From: Bacillus sp. sid0103
GTDB lineage: Bacteria; Bacillota; Bacilli; Bacillales_B; DSM-18226
DNA length: 64,000 bases
Assembly: GCF_019219025.1 (NCBI RefSeq)
Contig: NZ_JAHUWN010000018.1
Span: 1 to 64,000 of the forward strand
Direction of reading: 5' to 3'
The notes under the pieces were generated by a model. It was not told the DNA's origin. It did no database searches and was given only the letters and a program-made list of their open reading frames with translations. Below are positions 1 to 6,706 of this stretch, one piece after another (position 1 is the first letter of the stretch; every line of letters starts with the position of its first letter). The translations under genes and the position numbers were made by a program.

Positions 1-433
1 CTGTTAGGTTTTCGTGTTGTCTTGTCAAATTACGTAGGTTTAAAAGTTGAATCCCTCGTTTTTTATAGGGCTCTAAGTCCTCCTTATAGTACAGCTCGCA
101 GAGATGATTAGCATCGATAATATCTGTTTTTACTTTGCGTAAACTTGAGCTCTTTGCACGATAAGAGATTAATGGATTAACAATGATTAATAAATAATTT
201 CTGTCCTCAAAAAACTGAACTACGGGTGTATGATAATGCCCTGTAGCTTCGAGTACAATTGGAGGTTTAACCCCAGTTAAACTCTCAATTTCTCTAAGAA
301 ATTGGTATAATTCATCTAGTCCTTCAAGGGTATGTGCTACTTTAAAACTACTTTTGTATGGCTTTTTCTTTTCCAAGTAAGCTTGAACCTGACTTTCACC
401 TTTAGCTATATCCAGACCAACGACTGGATTCAT
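1..433 (-). CDS. IS110-family transposase (DEDD recombinase), N-terminal part, cut by window edge
   Basis: The reverse strand reads without a stop from an ATG at 433 to the window edge, giving about 144 residues. The RuvC-like DEDD catalytic set of the IS110 family is visible: D8 in GLDIAKGES, E62 in VLEATGHY, and D104 and D107 in KTDIIDAN. A GGAGGAGA ribosome site precedes the ATG. Family members are usually 300-430 residues, with a C-terminal Tnp domain carrying a catalytic Ser that would lie beyond position 1. The N-terminal half looks intact; whether the whole element is active cannot be judged from here. Confidence 0.9.
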   Translation of the reverse strand, partial: MNPVVGLDIAKGESQVQAYLEKKKPYKSSFKVAHTLEGLDELYQFLREIESLTGVKPPIVLEATGHYHTPVVQFFEDRNYLLIIVNPLISYRAKSSSLRKVKTDIIDANHLCELYYKEDLEPYKKRGIQLLNLRNLTRQHENLT

Positions 434-640
434 TTTTAAATCTCCTCCTCCAATAATTAAATTCACCGGTACCCCTAATCCTTCTTGCAGTATCATAGCT
501 TCGCTTGTTATACGAGATCTATGTCCCTACCAGCCTCAAACATGTTTCTACAAGTAGGGGGCGAACTGTTTAGTTGACGGGATCCAAGCCCCACGGGTGC
601 TTACGTTCTACCCCGGCTACCGATATCATAAAACGATATA
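434..640 (-). ncRNA. Candidate IS110 leader / bridge RNA region
   Basis: About 200 non-coding bases lie directly upstream of the IS110 reading frame. IS110-group elements are known to encode a structured guide RNA (bridge RNA) in the non-coding left end, upstream of the recombinase gene. The stretch is richer in G+C than its surroundings and has complementary blocks such as CACCCGTGGGG against CCCC-rich segments. No covariance support can be seen from one sequence, and the element boundary is not defined. This is an inference from position. Confidence 0.35.
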
Positions 641-787
641 AAAAATGTTCAACCAGAAATATCTGGCTGAACTTATAATACGAACGGGTGCTTTACTTCA
701 ATAAGGAGTAAGGCTTTTTTATTGCACTAACGAAGCACTGGACTTCAATCATGAACTTAAGTACTAAATTATTAAAGCAACCGAAGA

Positions 788-816
788 AACCGCGGAATAA
801 CCCGCGGCTTTTTTTG
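788..816. terminator. Rho-independent terminator
   Basis: Arms CCGCGG (790-795) and CCGCGG (802-807) form a six-base GC stem followed by seven T on the plus strand. Read on the minus strand the stem is followed by TTTCTT, so it may also end the small minus-strand operon stopping at 819. Confidence 0.7.
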
Positions 817-818
817 TT

Positions 819-1073
819 TCACGCACTTATATCGACGTGCCGCTTGCATTTCGTACACTGAAAGACATTCAGCCGTACCTCGCGATGCTTTTTTAATTTA
901 CGGCAGGTCTGACAGCTTAGCGTCACGTATCGGCCAGTAAAGTCGTTAACGACCAGGTCCGATCCCGTCACTTCCTCCGCTACTAACTCTTCATTATCTT
1001 CGCTACCTACCGAATAGAAGGCATACGCTAATATCACGGTCATACCACCCGAAATAAAGCTGATCCAACTCAT
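819..1073 (-). CDS. Small membrane-anchored zinc-ribbon protein (hypothetical)
   Basis: 84 residues. A hydrophobic N-terminal segment (about residues 3-22) is followed by an acidic linker and a C-terminal four-cysteine ribbon (CQTC near 54-57 and CTKC near 73-76), as expected for a zinc ribbon. A GGAGG site precedes the ATG. The ATG overlaps the stop of the upstream gene by one base (TAATG), which suggests translational coupling. I do not recognise the family. It belongs to a small-protein cluster of plasmid or phage type. Confidence 0.6.
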   Translation of the reverse strand: MSWISFISGGMTVILAYAFYSVGSEDNEELVAEEVTGSDLVVNDFTGRYVTLSCQTCRKLKKHREVRLNVFQCTKCKRHVDISA

Positions 1074-1345
1074 TAAACGTCCTCCCTTCCGCTCAGTACG
1101 AAGTTCAGCTCACCGTTATTGTTAACGACAACTACGCGGTAGGCCGACTGAGTACAATATTCCCGATGCAACTCCGAGACAAGCACGGCATCGTTAAGCC
1201 CTTTTTCGATAAGCAGTCCGGCTAGTGTCGTCGGCTTCATGTTGCAGGCCGTCGCTAGTCGGTTCAGTTTGAGCGCTTGCTTATTCGTGATCGAAACGTT
1301 TACCCGATGAATCTTCTTTCCGCCTAATCCCTTTCCTTCTATCAA
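1073..1345 (-). CDS. Ribbon-helix-helix (CopG-like) small DNA-binding protein
   Basis: A TTG start at 1345 with AAGGAG eight bases upstream gives 90 residues. The longer frame opening at 1390 has no ribosome site. The segment KKIHRVNVSITNKQALKLNR followed by ATACNMKPTTLAGLLIEKGL has the beta strand and two-helix pattern of ribbon-helix-helix proteins. The C-terminal third is unrecognised. Its stop overlaps the start of the zinc-ribbon gene. A plausible role is an accessory repressor of the mobile element; this is inferred from fold only. Confidence 0.6.
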   Translation of the reverse strand: MIEGKGLGGKKIHRVNVSITNKQALKLNRLATACNMKPTTLAGLLIEKGLNDAVLVSELHREYCTQSAYRVVVVNNNGELNFVLSGREDV

Positions 1346-1429
1346 AACGCAAAACTCCTTTCCAATCGTCGTGACAATTGACAACGTCAACCGTGTTACA
1401 GTGTTACGAATTGACCGCTAGGGGAGAGA

Positions 1430-1663
1430 CTACTCCGTTTTCAGTATTAACGGCGTCCCTTTGGTCATTATTGCGGTATGACCGGCCGGTGCTTGAATGA
1501 GTGCTCTATCGGACTTTATCACCTTCCGCTGCCGAATGTCCTTCTCGATCAACCGCTTAACATATCCGCTAAAATTGACGTTCTCAATGCGTTCTAAAAA
1601 CCGTCTATCCTCTTCGTTGGTGACGTTGAACGACACCGACTTGATAACCTTATTTTTGCTCAC
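1430..1663 (-). CDS. Ribbon-helix-helix small protein (hypothetical)
   Basis: 77 residues from a GTG start preceded by GGAGGGG. KVIKSVSFNVTNEEDRRFLE followed by NFSGYVKRLIEKDI fits a ribbon-helix-helix domain, a common fold in plasmid copy-control, partition and antitoxin proteins. It is the first gene of a minus-strand set (with 1073..1345 and 819..1073), divergent from the XRE gene at 1806. One copy of the GTATGACCG repeat falls inside this gene near its 3' end. No toxin partner is evident. Confidence 0.6.
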   Translation of the reverse strand: MSKNKVIKSVSFNVTNEEDRRFLERIENVNFSGYVKRLIEKDIRQRKVIKSDRALIQAPAGHTAIMTKGTPLILKTE

Positions 1664-2130
1664 TTCATCGCCCCTCCTTCCGTTTGTTTACTCTATAGTA
1701 TGACCGGTAATACTAAAAGATGAACAAAAATTTACTATTATCGCCACTTAAATTTCCTATATGAATAACGCCTGAAAAATATAATAATGAATATAGGTGA
1801 TGCTAATGTTGATAAGCCGCATAGAGGAATTAATTCAAAAGAGCGGATTCAAAAAAGCGTTTATTGCGGATAAATTGAATATAACGGTAAAGCAGCTTCG
1901 CAATTATGAAACTGGACGGAGCTTAATACCGATGGATAAAGCATACATACTCGCGGATTTGCTCGGAGTTGGACTTGCGGAGCTATACGAGAGAAAAAAA
2001 GTTGACGAATAAACCGGTATGACCGCCCTGGACGTGCATTATTTCGAAATCCTTTGCATAAGCTGACTTAAGAGCGAGTCAGTGTCCATGGGCGGACTAT
2101 TGCCGTCAAAATAGAGGCGGTATGACCGGT
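1475..2130. repeat. Four dispersed copies of a GTATGACCG motif
   Basis: The motif GTATGACCG, usually with a further G or GT, occurs at 1475-1485, 1698-1708, 2016-2025 and 2119-2130, all in the same orientation. Three copies are intergenic: in the divergent regulator promoter region, just after the XRE gene, and about 100 bases further on. One is within the 1430..1663 gene. It could be an operator for the XRE protein or an iteron-like or recombination site. Confidence 0.6.
1806..2012 (+). CDS. XRE-family helix-turn-helix regulator
   Basis: About 68 residues forming a single Cro/C1-type HTH: SRIEELIQKSGFKKAFIADK, then KQLRNYETGRSLIPMDKAYI and LADLLGVGLAELY. The start is uncertain: GTG 1797, ATG 1800, ATG 1806 and TTG 1809 are all in frame, and AGGTGAT just upstream best serves 1806 or 1809. 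TATAAT at 1779-1784 could be its -10. It is divergent from the ribbon-helix-helix genes, the classic arrangement for a control region of a phage or integrative element. Confidence 0.8.
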   Translation: MLISRIEELIQKSGFKKAFIADKLNITVKQLRNYETGRSLIPMDKAYILADLLGVGLAELYERKKVDE

Positions 2131-2166
2131 TCGAAATGTTAAGACCTCCGAAACCATTCCAGGGAT
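2013..2166. other. Structured intergenic segment with long inverted repeat
   Basis: Between the XRE gene and the next minus-strand gene lies an inverted repeat: CCGCCCTGGAC (2023-2033) against GTCCATGGGCGG (about 2086-2097), with one extra base in the second arm. It is enclosed by two direct GGTATGACCG copies about 103 bases apart. No ORF with a ribosome site was seen. It may be a recombination, replication or RNA element. Confidence 0.4.
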
Positions 2167-2298
2167 CTAGTTATTCTTATATTTTTCTAAAAGTAACTCC
2201 GCTTCTTTTCGAAGATAATCCTCAAGTTTAATTTTACCTAAGAAGACTTGTTTTCTAATTTTAATTTTTTGTGCGGTGTCTTTCTTTTTCTCCTTCAT
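2167..2298 (-). CDS. Hypothetical 43-residue basic protein
   Basis: The reading frame from ATG 2298 to TAG 2167 encodes a highly charged, lysine-rich helical peptide (MKEKKKDTAQ to EAELLLEKYKNN). Its ATG overlaps the TGA of the upstream gene (ATGA), a coupling pattern that supports it being translated. No family is recognised. Confidence 0.45.
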   Translation of the reverse strand: MKEKKKDTAQKIKIRKQVFLGKIKLEDYLRKEAELLLEKYKNN

Positions 2299-2585
2299 TC
2301 TGCCTCACCTCGTCTGATTCGTTTTGAATAGCAATCACCGATGGCTCTCTGAATATCGAGGAGAACCGGATTGCCCTTTTCGATTTCCTCTTCGAACCAT
2401 TGTCGTTTTTCGTCCGATGAAAGCCGGCATAACTCCGAATGTATGATAACGGTTGAGTTGCCTATCTTCATAATCTGTTTAAACTTTTCTTGCCGTAGCT
2501 TCATTATTCTAGACCTTTTAAACGACTTATACTTAGTTAGCATTAGCAAGCTCTTCCGAACAAACTTCGTCTTCTTTATTTCCAT
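2295..2585 (-). CDS. Hypothetical 96-residue protein
   Basis: The start at ATG 2585 has GGAGG six bases upstream; the alternative ATG at 2591 overlaps the ribosome site. The N-terminal half is strongly basic (many Lys/Arg), and the C-terminal half is predicted helical with acidic residues (RQWFEEEIEKGNPVLLDIQR). No domain is recognised. It forms a two-gene unit with 2167..2298. Confidence 0.5.
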   Translation of the reverse strand: MEIKKTKFVRKSLLMLTKYKSFKRSRIMKLRQEKFKQIMKIGNSTVIIHSELCRLSSDEKRQWFEEEIEKGNPVLLDIQRAIGDCYSKRIRRGEAE

Positions 2586-2742
2586 AATCATCCTCCTAAA
2601 TTATTATTAATTTGCATTATATAGAAATACGATCTTGCGTGGTTAATCGTCTTTTTGGCGTCAGTTTGCGTAATCATTCGAAATTGGTATATCAGGAAAA
2701 ATTTTGTTCAGAATATAGATAACAAACTAAGGAGCATTCATA

Positions 2743-3339
2743 ATGTACAAATTGGTTCGGAAGTTTAAAAAAAATTTGTTTAATAAATTATTAGTAGGAT
2801 ACTTTATTATCGTCTGGTATGTTCTCACAATTAAATCGATATTTGAAACGCCTAGCGATGTATCTACCGGAGTAATTAAGCTCTTAATGCCTTTCTTTTT
2901 TGCGTTAACGTATAAACCATTCCGAACTCTGGTATTTGATTTAATTTCTATCACTATTAAGGCAATTCGGTACAAAAGTGGTCTTCCTATCGACATACGA
3001 GAGATTGATAATATGGACGGTTTCGCATTCGAACATTTCCTTAAACCTGTATTCGAGCGGCAAGGTTACCTTGCACAGGTTACGCAAGGATCAGGCGATT
3101 ATGGCGCTGATTTAATATTGCGGAAAGGTCGTAAAAAATTCGTTGTTCAAGCCAAGAGATATAGCAGTAATATCGGAGTTAGCGCTGTTCAGCAAGTAGT
3201 GGCCGCGGTGAACTATTACGATGCGCATGGGGCAATTGTCGTAACGAATCAATACTTCACACCAGCTGCCGTTGAGCTTGCGAAGGTGAACGGAGTTAAA
3301 TTGATTGACCGTGACTCATTGGGGAAAATGTTACTGTAA
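2743..3339 (+). CDS. Membrane-anchored Mrr-type restriction endonuclease-like protein
   Basis: 198 residues, with AGGAG eight bases before the ATG. Two hydrophobic segments lie at about residues 15-32 and 44-58. A C-terminal Mrr catalytic domain (about 88-198) follows, with the PD-(D/E)xK-type core: GDYGADLIL (D119, D123) and QAK (136-138), preceded by E97 in FAFEHFL. Proteins of this layout cleave DNA, often modified or foreign, and are common in defence islands and mobile elements. No methyltransferase is adjacent, which fits a type IV-like or modification-independent role. The 59-residue gene directly downstream is probably co-transcribed. Confidence 0.85.
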   Translation: MYKLVRKFKKNLFNKLLVGYFIIVWYVLTIKSIFETPSDVSTGVIKLLMPFFFALTYKPFRTLVFDLISITIKAIRYKSGLPIDIREIDNMDGFAFEHFLKPVFERQGYLAQVTQGSGDYGADLILRKGRKKFVVQAKRYSSNIGVSAVQQVVAAVNYYDAHGAIVVTNQYFTPAAVELAKVNGVKLIDRDSLGKMLL

Positions 3340-3356
3340 ATCGAGGAGGCCGTAAA

Positions 3357-3536
3357 ATGAACGATTTACTTGAGGCAAAGCTAACGATTACTCGGATTAA
3401 AACGCAGTTCCTCGATCTTGCTGGCGAACTCGTTGCGGATATTGCTAGCGATAAGGAGTATGCGATTAAGCGGATACTGGGCGTTGTGGAATATATTGAT
3501 GAAAATGACGTGAATGTTCGCGATATACTTACGTAA
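3357..3536 (+). CDS. Hypothetical 59-residue protein downstream of the Mrr-like nuclease
   Basis: GAGGAGG lies a few bases before ATG 3357. The protein is short, acidic and helical (LEAKLTITRIKTQFLDLAGE then VVEYIDENDVNVRDILT). It follows the nuclease stop by 17 bases and is closed by a terminator, so the two genes form one unit. It is not recognised; a regulatory or cofactor role toward the nuclease is possible but unsupported. Confidence 0.6.
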   Translation: MNDLLEAKLTITRIKTQFLDLAGELVADIASDKEYAIKRILGVVEYIDENDVNVRDILT

Positions 3537-3537
3537 A

Positions 3538-3566
3538 GCCCCGGCTGGTTGCCGAGGCCTTTTTTG
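3538..3566 (+). terminator. Rho-independent terminator of the Mrr-like unit
   Basis: Stem GCCCCGGC / GCCGAGGC with one mismatch and a TGGTT loop, followed by six T. Confidence 0.7.
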
Positions 3567-4445
3567 TTTCTACCGAGTATCGTCCGTTCGTGTTTCCTCT
3601 TAAAATATCCGCAGTTTATACAGCGCCATTTCCTTCGCTGACTCTTTCGTGGTGCCGTAACAATTCCAAACTGCTCGTTCGCCATCGGTCGCATTTGCTA
3701 CGTACGTGTCATTACCGATATAAATAACCTTCACTTTAACTCGATTTTTTCTTCAGAATAGTAGCACAGATCATCTCCTCACTTTCTACCGTAAATATTT
3801 CGGTAGATTTCGACCAGTTCCTTCGGGCAATTGCGTCAGTTATGTGTCATTTGAGCAATGAAGCTCCGACTGACCCCCTGAGTTCAAATTTGCTACGTAA
3901 AATTTTTTGCGACTAGCAACGGGTTGAGTCAGAAAAATTATAGCCAGGTTGAAAACAAGAAGTGACGGGTTTTGAGCGAGGCGGCCTGGGAGTCTGTGGT
4001 TTTTGTCGGATTTAAATATAAATCGGAATCATTGCGATTGTATAACAATGAATAACGTATTCAATATTATTACGTAAAAGATATATACGTAGTAATAATG
4101 TCGATATACAAACCGCGTCATATCAACGTTAAATCATTACGTAAATATTATCCGTTATGTAGCATCCTATACATCCGCATACCTACGCCATTCATAGCGC
4201 CAGCAGCTCCGTTATTTCCCACCGTTTATGTATAATGAATAGCGGTTCAGTATGCGGATAGCTGCGCGATCGGCCTACGTTTAGACGCCCCCCCTTAGTT
4301 CGGAAGGCAGCCTCGCCCAGGCGCGGAGTTGCTACTGATATTGCGAATATGTAAACTTTTGTACTGCCGGATGCCTTGCGATATCCCTCCTTGGTATTAC
4401 GCCACATTACCCGGCATATTACGAAATATCCCGATTCCTTCTATT

Positions 4446-4466
4446 ATATACCCCCGGTAGGTATAT
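4446..4466. promoter_or_regulatory. CsoR/FrmR-like palindromic operator candidate
   Basis: ATATACC (4446-4452) and GGTATAT (4460-4466) form perfect seven-base arms around a C/G-rich centre CCCGGTA. This resembles the TACCCCNNNGGGGTA-type operators of CsoR-family metal or sulfide regulators. It lies about 180 bases upstream of the cysteine-rich peptide gene. No CsoR-family gene is in the window, so the regulator is unknown. Confidence 0.35.
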
Positions 4467-4501
4467 TCGTAAGGTCGTGCTGTGTAAACTAAAGCACCCT
4501 T

Positions 4502-4573
4502 TTATTTAGCGCTTTCTATTTGCTGGCAGAAAGGATGCGTTTCTGTTGATTAAAAAGGATTATTTAGCGCTTT
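4502..4573. repeat. Direct repeat of 14 bases upstream of the Cys-rich peptide
   Basis: TTATTTAGCGCTTT occurs at 4502-4515 and again at 4560-4573, 58 bases apart, with a palindromic AGCGCT centre. It may be a paired operator for the gene at 4649. Confidence 0.5.
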
Positions 4574-4648
4574 AACAGGTTAAGCTAATATTGTCTGTTA
4601 CAAAAACAGACTCATTTTTGCAGACACGATAAAGAAAGGGGATATATC

Positions 4649-4816
4649 ATGAAGGAACGAAAAAACAATGATTCCCTTCTTGAACATGGACATAAAAATA
4701 AAATTAATTCGGAGCAACGTGAAAGCTGTGAAACTTATGAATTCAACGGCGAAGTGTATGTTTGTTGCTGTGATGGCAGCGGCAGTTGCTCCTGTACCGG
4801 AGTAGCTTTAAAGTAA
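4649..4816 (+). CDS. Cysteine-rich 55-residue peptide (hypothetical)
   Basis: ATG 4649 is preceded by AAAGGGG and the frame ends at TAA 4816, followed by a strong terminator, so it is a complete transcription unit. The N-terminal half is charged and soluble (MKERKNNDSLLEHGHKNKIN). The C-terminal half is a cysteine/glycine/serine core, YVCCCDGSGSCSCTG, with one further Cys at about residue 27. The layout, a charged leader followed by a Cys/Ser/Gly core, fits either a precursor of a modified peptide or a small metal-binding protein. No modification enzyme is nearby. The function is unknown. Confidence 0.6.
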   Translation: MKERKNNDSLLEHGHKNKINSEQRESCETYEFNGEVYVCCCDGSGSCSCTGVALK

Positions 4817-4860
4817 ATAGAAGCTTTCTCTTTAGGATCAGAGTTATGTGATTTTTGAAT

Positions 4861-4889
4861 AAAAAGGACCGATTGACGGTCCTTTTTTT
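4861..4889 (+). terminator. Rho-independent terminator of the Cys-rich peptide gene
   Basis: GGACCG (4866-4871) pairs with CGGTCC (4877-4882), followed by seven T. Confidence 0.85.
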
Positions 4890-4902
4890 GTTGGTAATAT
4901 GT

Positions 4903-5040
4903 TTATCTTTCAATATCAGGAAGCCCTTCCGCTTGCATGTGATCTTTATATTCCATTGCTTACTCTTTATCTAGAAAGCCATACTTAGAATGAAACTTAT
5001 AGCCTTCAGGGGTTTCGTCAATCTTTAATGAAGATTATTA
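4903..5040 (-). pseudogene. Remnant of a small gene with in-frame stop
   Basis: One minus-strand frame reads KIDETPEGYKFHSKYGFLDK, then E, TAA, then AMEYKDHMQAEGLPDIER and a stop. Both sides of the internal TAA look like real protein sequence. There is an upstream in-frame stop and no start codon with a ribosome site. It is best read as a decayed fragment; the parent family is not recognised. Confidence 0.4.
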
Positions 5041-5061
5041 GCTTTTTAAAAAATAAAAACG

Positions 5062-5400
5062 CTAATCTACGACCTTCACTCTGACCACACTATCGAATGC
5101 CACCGGCTCGAATACGCCAGGCTCTACTTCAATGCGCAACTCATGCGTAATTGGATCTACGGGGTTAATGGTGCCAGTCATCTCCGAAGTAAAGCCGTCA
5201 TCCCATACGCTGAGCCTCACCGTTAGCTTATACGCCATTGCGTAGGCTATCCGCTGGTCAAACTCATCGAGCTCATAAACGTCTAGTAACGGCTTTTCAA
5301 CACGTTCTGAATCACGCCATAAATCACGTTGCGCCTTAATCAGCTCCGGCATCCCAAATGCGAATTGCCATTTAACTTTTCCTCGGTCTCTTATCGTCAT
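5062..5400 (-). CDS. YolD-like protein
   Basis: 112 residues from ATG 5400, which has GGAG nine bases upstream; the longer frame to 5436 would place the ribosome site inside the gene. DRGKVKWQFAFGMPELIKAQ at the N-terminus, the central LDVYELDEFDQRIAYAMAYK region and the C-terminal TGTINPVDPITHELRI match the YolD-like family of Bacillus phages and chromosomes. YolD proteins often sit beside a UvrX-type Y-family DNA polymerase and are linked to SOS. Here no polymerase is adjacent, so it is an orphan copy, probably left by a mobile element. Confidence 0.8.
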   Translation of the reverse strand: MTIRDRGKVKWQFAFGMPELIKAQRDLWRDSERVEKPLLDVYELDEFDQRIAYAMAYKLTVRLSVWDDGFTSEMTGTINPVDPITHELRIEVEPGVFEPVAFDSVVRVKVVD

Positions 5401-5454
5401 AACGATCATCTCCTCGTTCTTATTATACGCGAACAAACGTTCTGTGTGTATACA

Positions 5455-5486
5455 AAAATAAAAACGCCACCGGTTAAGGTGACGCT
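5455..5486 (-). terminator. Rho-independent terminator downstream of spo0A
   Basis: On the minus strand CGTCACC and GGTGGCG pair (one G-T wobble), followed by TTTTTATTTTT. It lies about 140 bases after the spo0A stop, with no gene between. Confidence 0.7.
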
Positions 5487-5626
5487 TTACATATCCGCAT
5501 ATAACGGTATAATGATTTTTGCGAGAATATATCGGAACGGCTACGTAAAATTTATTGGAACGGCAACGCTTAATTCACCGGAATCTCACCGTAAATTCAA
5601 CGGTTAAAACAGCGTCATTCCAACGT

Positions 5627-6421
5627 TCAAGATGCCTTATGCTCTAGACGAAGCTTATCAGCCACCATGGCAATAAATTCCGAATTAGTTGGCTTCGCCT
5701 TCGACATGCTTACGGTATATCCGAACAAGGAAGATATGGAATCAATGTTACCTCTACTCCAAGCTACTTCAATTGCATGACGGATGGCCCTTTCAACACG
5801 GCTTGCCGTTGTATTATATTTTTTTGCGATATCTGGGTATAGAACTTTCGTGATGGAACCTAAAAGTTCGATATCATTGTAAACCATTGAAATGGCTTCA
5901 CGTAAATATAAATACCCTTTAATATGAGCTGGAACACCAATTTCATGAATGATACTTGTAATACTAGCATCCAAATTCTTAGGTTTTTGTTCAGTTTGAG
6001 AACGATATGTGGTTGATGTTGTAGATTTTCGAGTAAACGAATTCGTATTTCCACTAACTTGTCGAATATGGCTGCCTAGATTTTCCATATCAAATGGTTT
6101 CAAAATAAAATACGATGCACCTAGTTCAACCGCTTTTTTCGTAACATCTTCTTGACCAAACGCCGTTAACATTATGACATTTGGCAGGACGCCTTTTTTT
6201 ATGTCACGGAGGCGCTCCAGAACAGCTAGTCCATCTAGATGGGGCATGATAATATCCAGAACTAGAACATCAGGGTCAGTATGAGATAACATTTCTAAAC
6301 ACTCTTGACCATTGTGAGCAATCCCTGCCACTTCCATATCATCTTGGGACGAAATAAAGTCCTCTAATAATCCTACTAGTTCTCGATTGTCATCAACGAC
6401 ACATACTTTAATTTTCTTCAC
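5627..6421 (-). CDS. spo0A: Spo0A, master response regulator of sporulation
   Basis: 264 residues, close to the B. subtilis length of 267. The receiver domain (1-115) has the acid pocket D10/D11, phospho-acceptor D56 (VLDIIMP), T86 and K108 (ILKPF). A linker rich in Ser/Thr follows. The DNA-binding effector domain (about 150-264) keeps the conserved [20 protein letters not shown] recognition region. Phosphorylated by the Spo0F-Spo0B relay, it activates sporulation genes and represses abrB. The gene order spoIVB-spo0A is conserved. The upstream gap carries 0A-box matches, consistent with autoregulation. Confidence 0.98.
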   Translation of the reverse strand: MKKIKVCVVDDNRELVGLLEDFISSQDDMEVAGIAHNGQECLEMLSHTDPDVLVLDIIMPHLDGLAVLERLRDIKKGVLPNVIMLTAFGQEDVTKKAVELGASYFILKPFDMENLGSHIRQVSGNTNSFTRKSTTSTTYRSQTEQKPKNLDASITSIIHEIGVPAHIKGYLYLREAISMVYNDIELLGSITKVLYPDIAKKYNTTASRVERAIRHAIEVAWSRGNIDSISSLFGYTVSMSKAKPTNSEFIAMVADKLRLEHKAS

Positions 6422-6514
6422 TTCCAGTTCCTCCTCAGGGTTTATATCATCAGCTCTATTTCAACATACGTTCCTTATCAGCTGTATTCTCTTAACTCTA
6501 TTCTAAATTAGAAA

Positions 6515-6651
6515 TTCGACAATGCAACAAAAATTCCTCTCATTTTTTTAATATTTCTTAAAATAGTGATAAAATCTTATCTTTTCTTTGTTTTTCTCAC
6601 CTTTTCGACGTAAAACGCGTTTCTTCTAATATTTGGGTTAATTTTGTCGAA
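6515..6651. promoter_or_regulatory. 0A boxes in the spo0A control region
   Basis: TGTCGAA matches occur at 6515-6521 (minus strand, exact), 6604-6610 (minus strand, one mismatch) and 6645-6651 (plus strand, exact, within TTTTGTCGAAAA). In B. subtilis the spo0A promoter region carries several such sites used for autoregulation. The Ps/Pv promoter elements themselves were not placed. Confidence 0.65.
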
Positions 6652-6662
6652 AAGCGTTTATG

Positions 6663-6697
6663 TAAAAAAGCAAAATAGGGATGTTTCCTATTTTGCT
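6663..6697 (-). terminator. Terminator of spoIVB
   Basis: AGCAAAATAGG and CCTATTTTGCT form an 11-base stem, followed on the minus strand by TTTTTT. Confidence 0.9.
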
Positions 6698-6706
6698 CCC
6701 AACGTG

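Larger units (their letters stand above)
3567..4648. other. Long mostly non-coding accessory stretch
   Basis: About 1.1 kb without a convincing gene. Frames at 3296..3694 and 4192..4407 on the minus strand lack ribosome sites or overlap real genes. The segment 4020-4170 is AT-rich with several TACGTA(A) occurrences (4070s, 4084, 4136). GCTACGTAAAATTT at 3892 recurs at 5540. The 3' part contains the palindrome at 4446 and the direct repeats at 4502/4560. It could be eroded element DNA or a control region. Confidence 0.5.

Noticed and set aside
3296..3694. 132-residue minus-strand frame with a CxxC near its start
   Set aside because: Most of it is antisense to the better supported 59-residue gene and its terminator; the CINCG alone is not enough.
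4020..4170. TACGTA-rich segment as a replication origin
   Set aside because: The motif copies are irregularly spaced and no replication protein gene is in the window.
4192..4407. 71-residue minus-strand frame
   Set aside because: No ribosome site, no recognisable pattern, and isolated within eroded accessory DNA.
5329..5607. 92-residue plus-strand frame
   Set aside because: Antisense to the YolD-like gene and the spo0A downstream terminator; no ribosome site.
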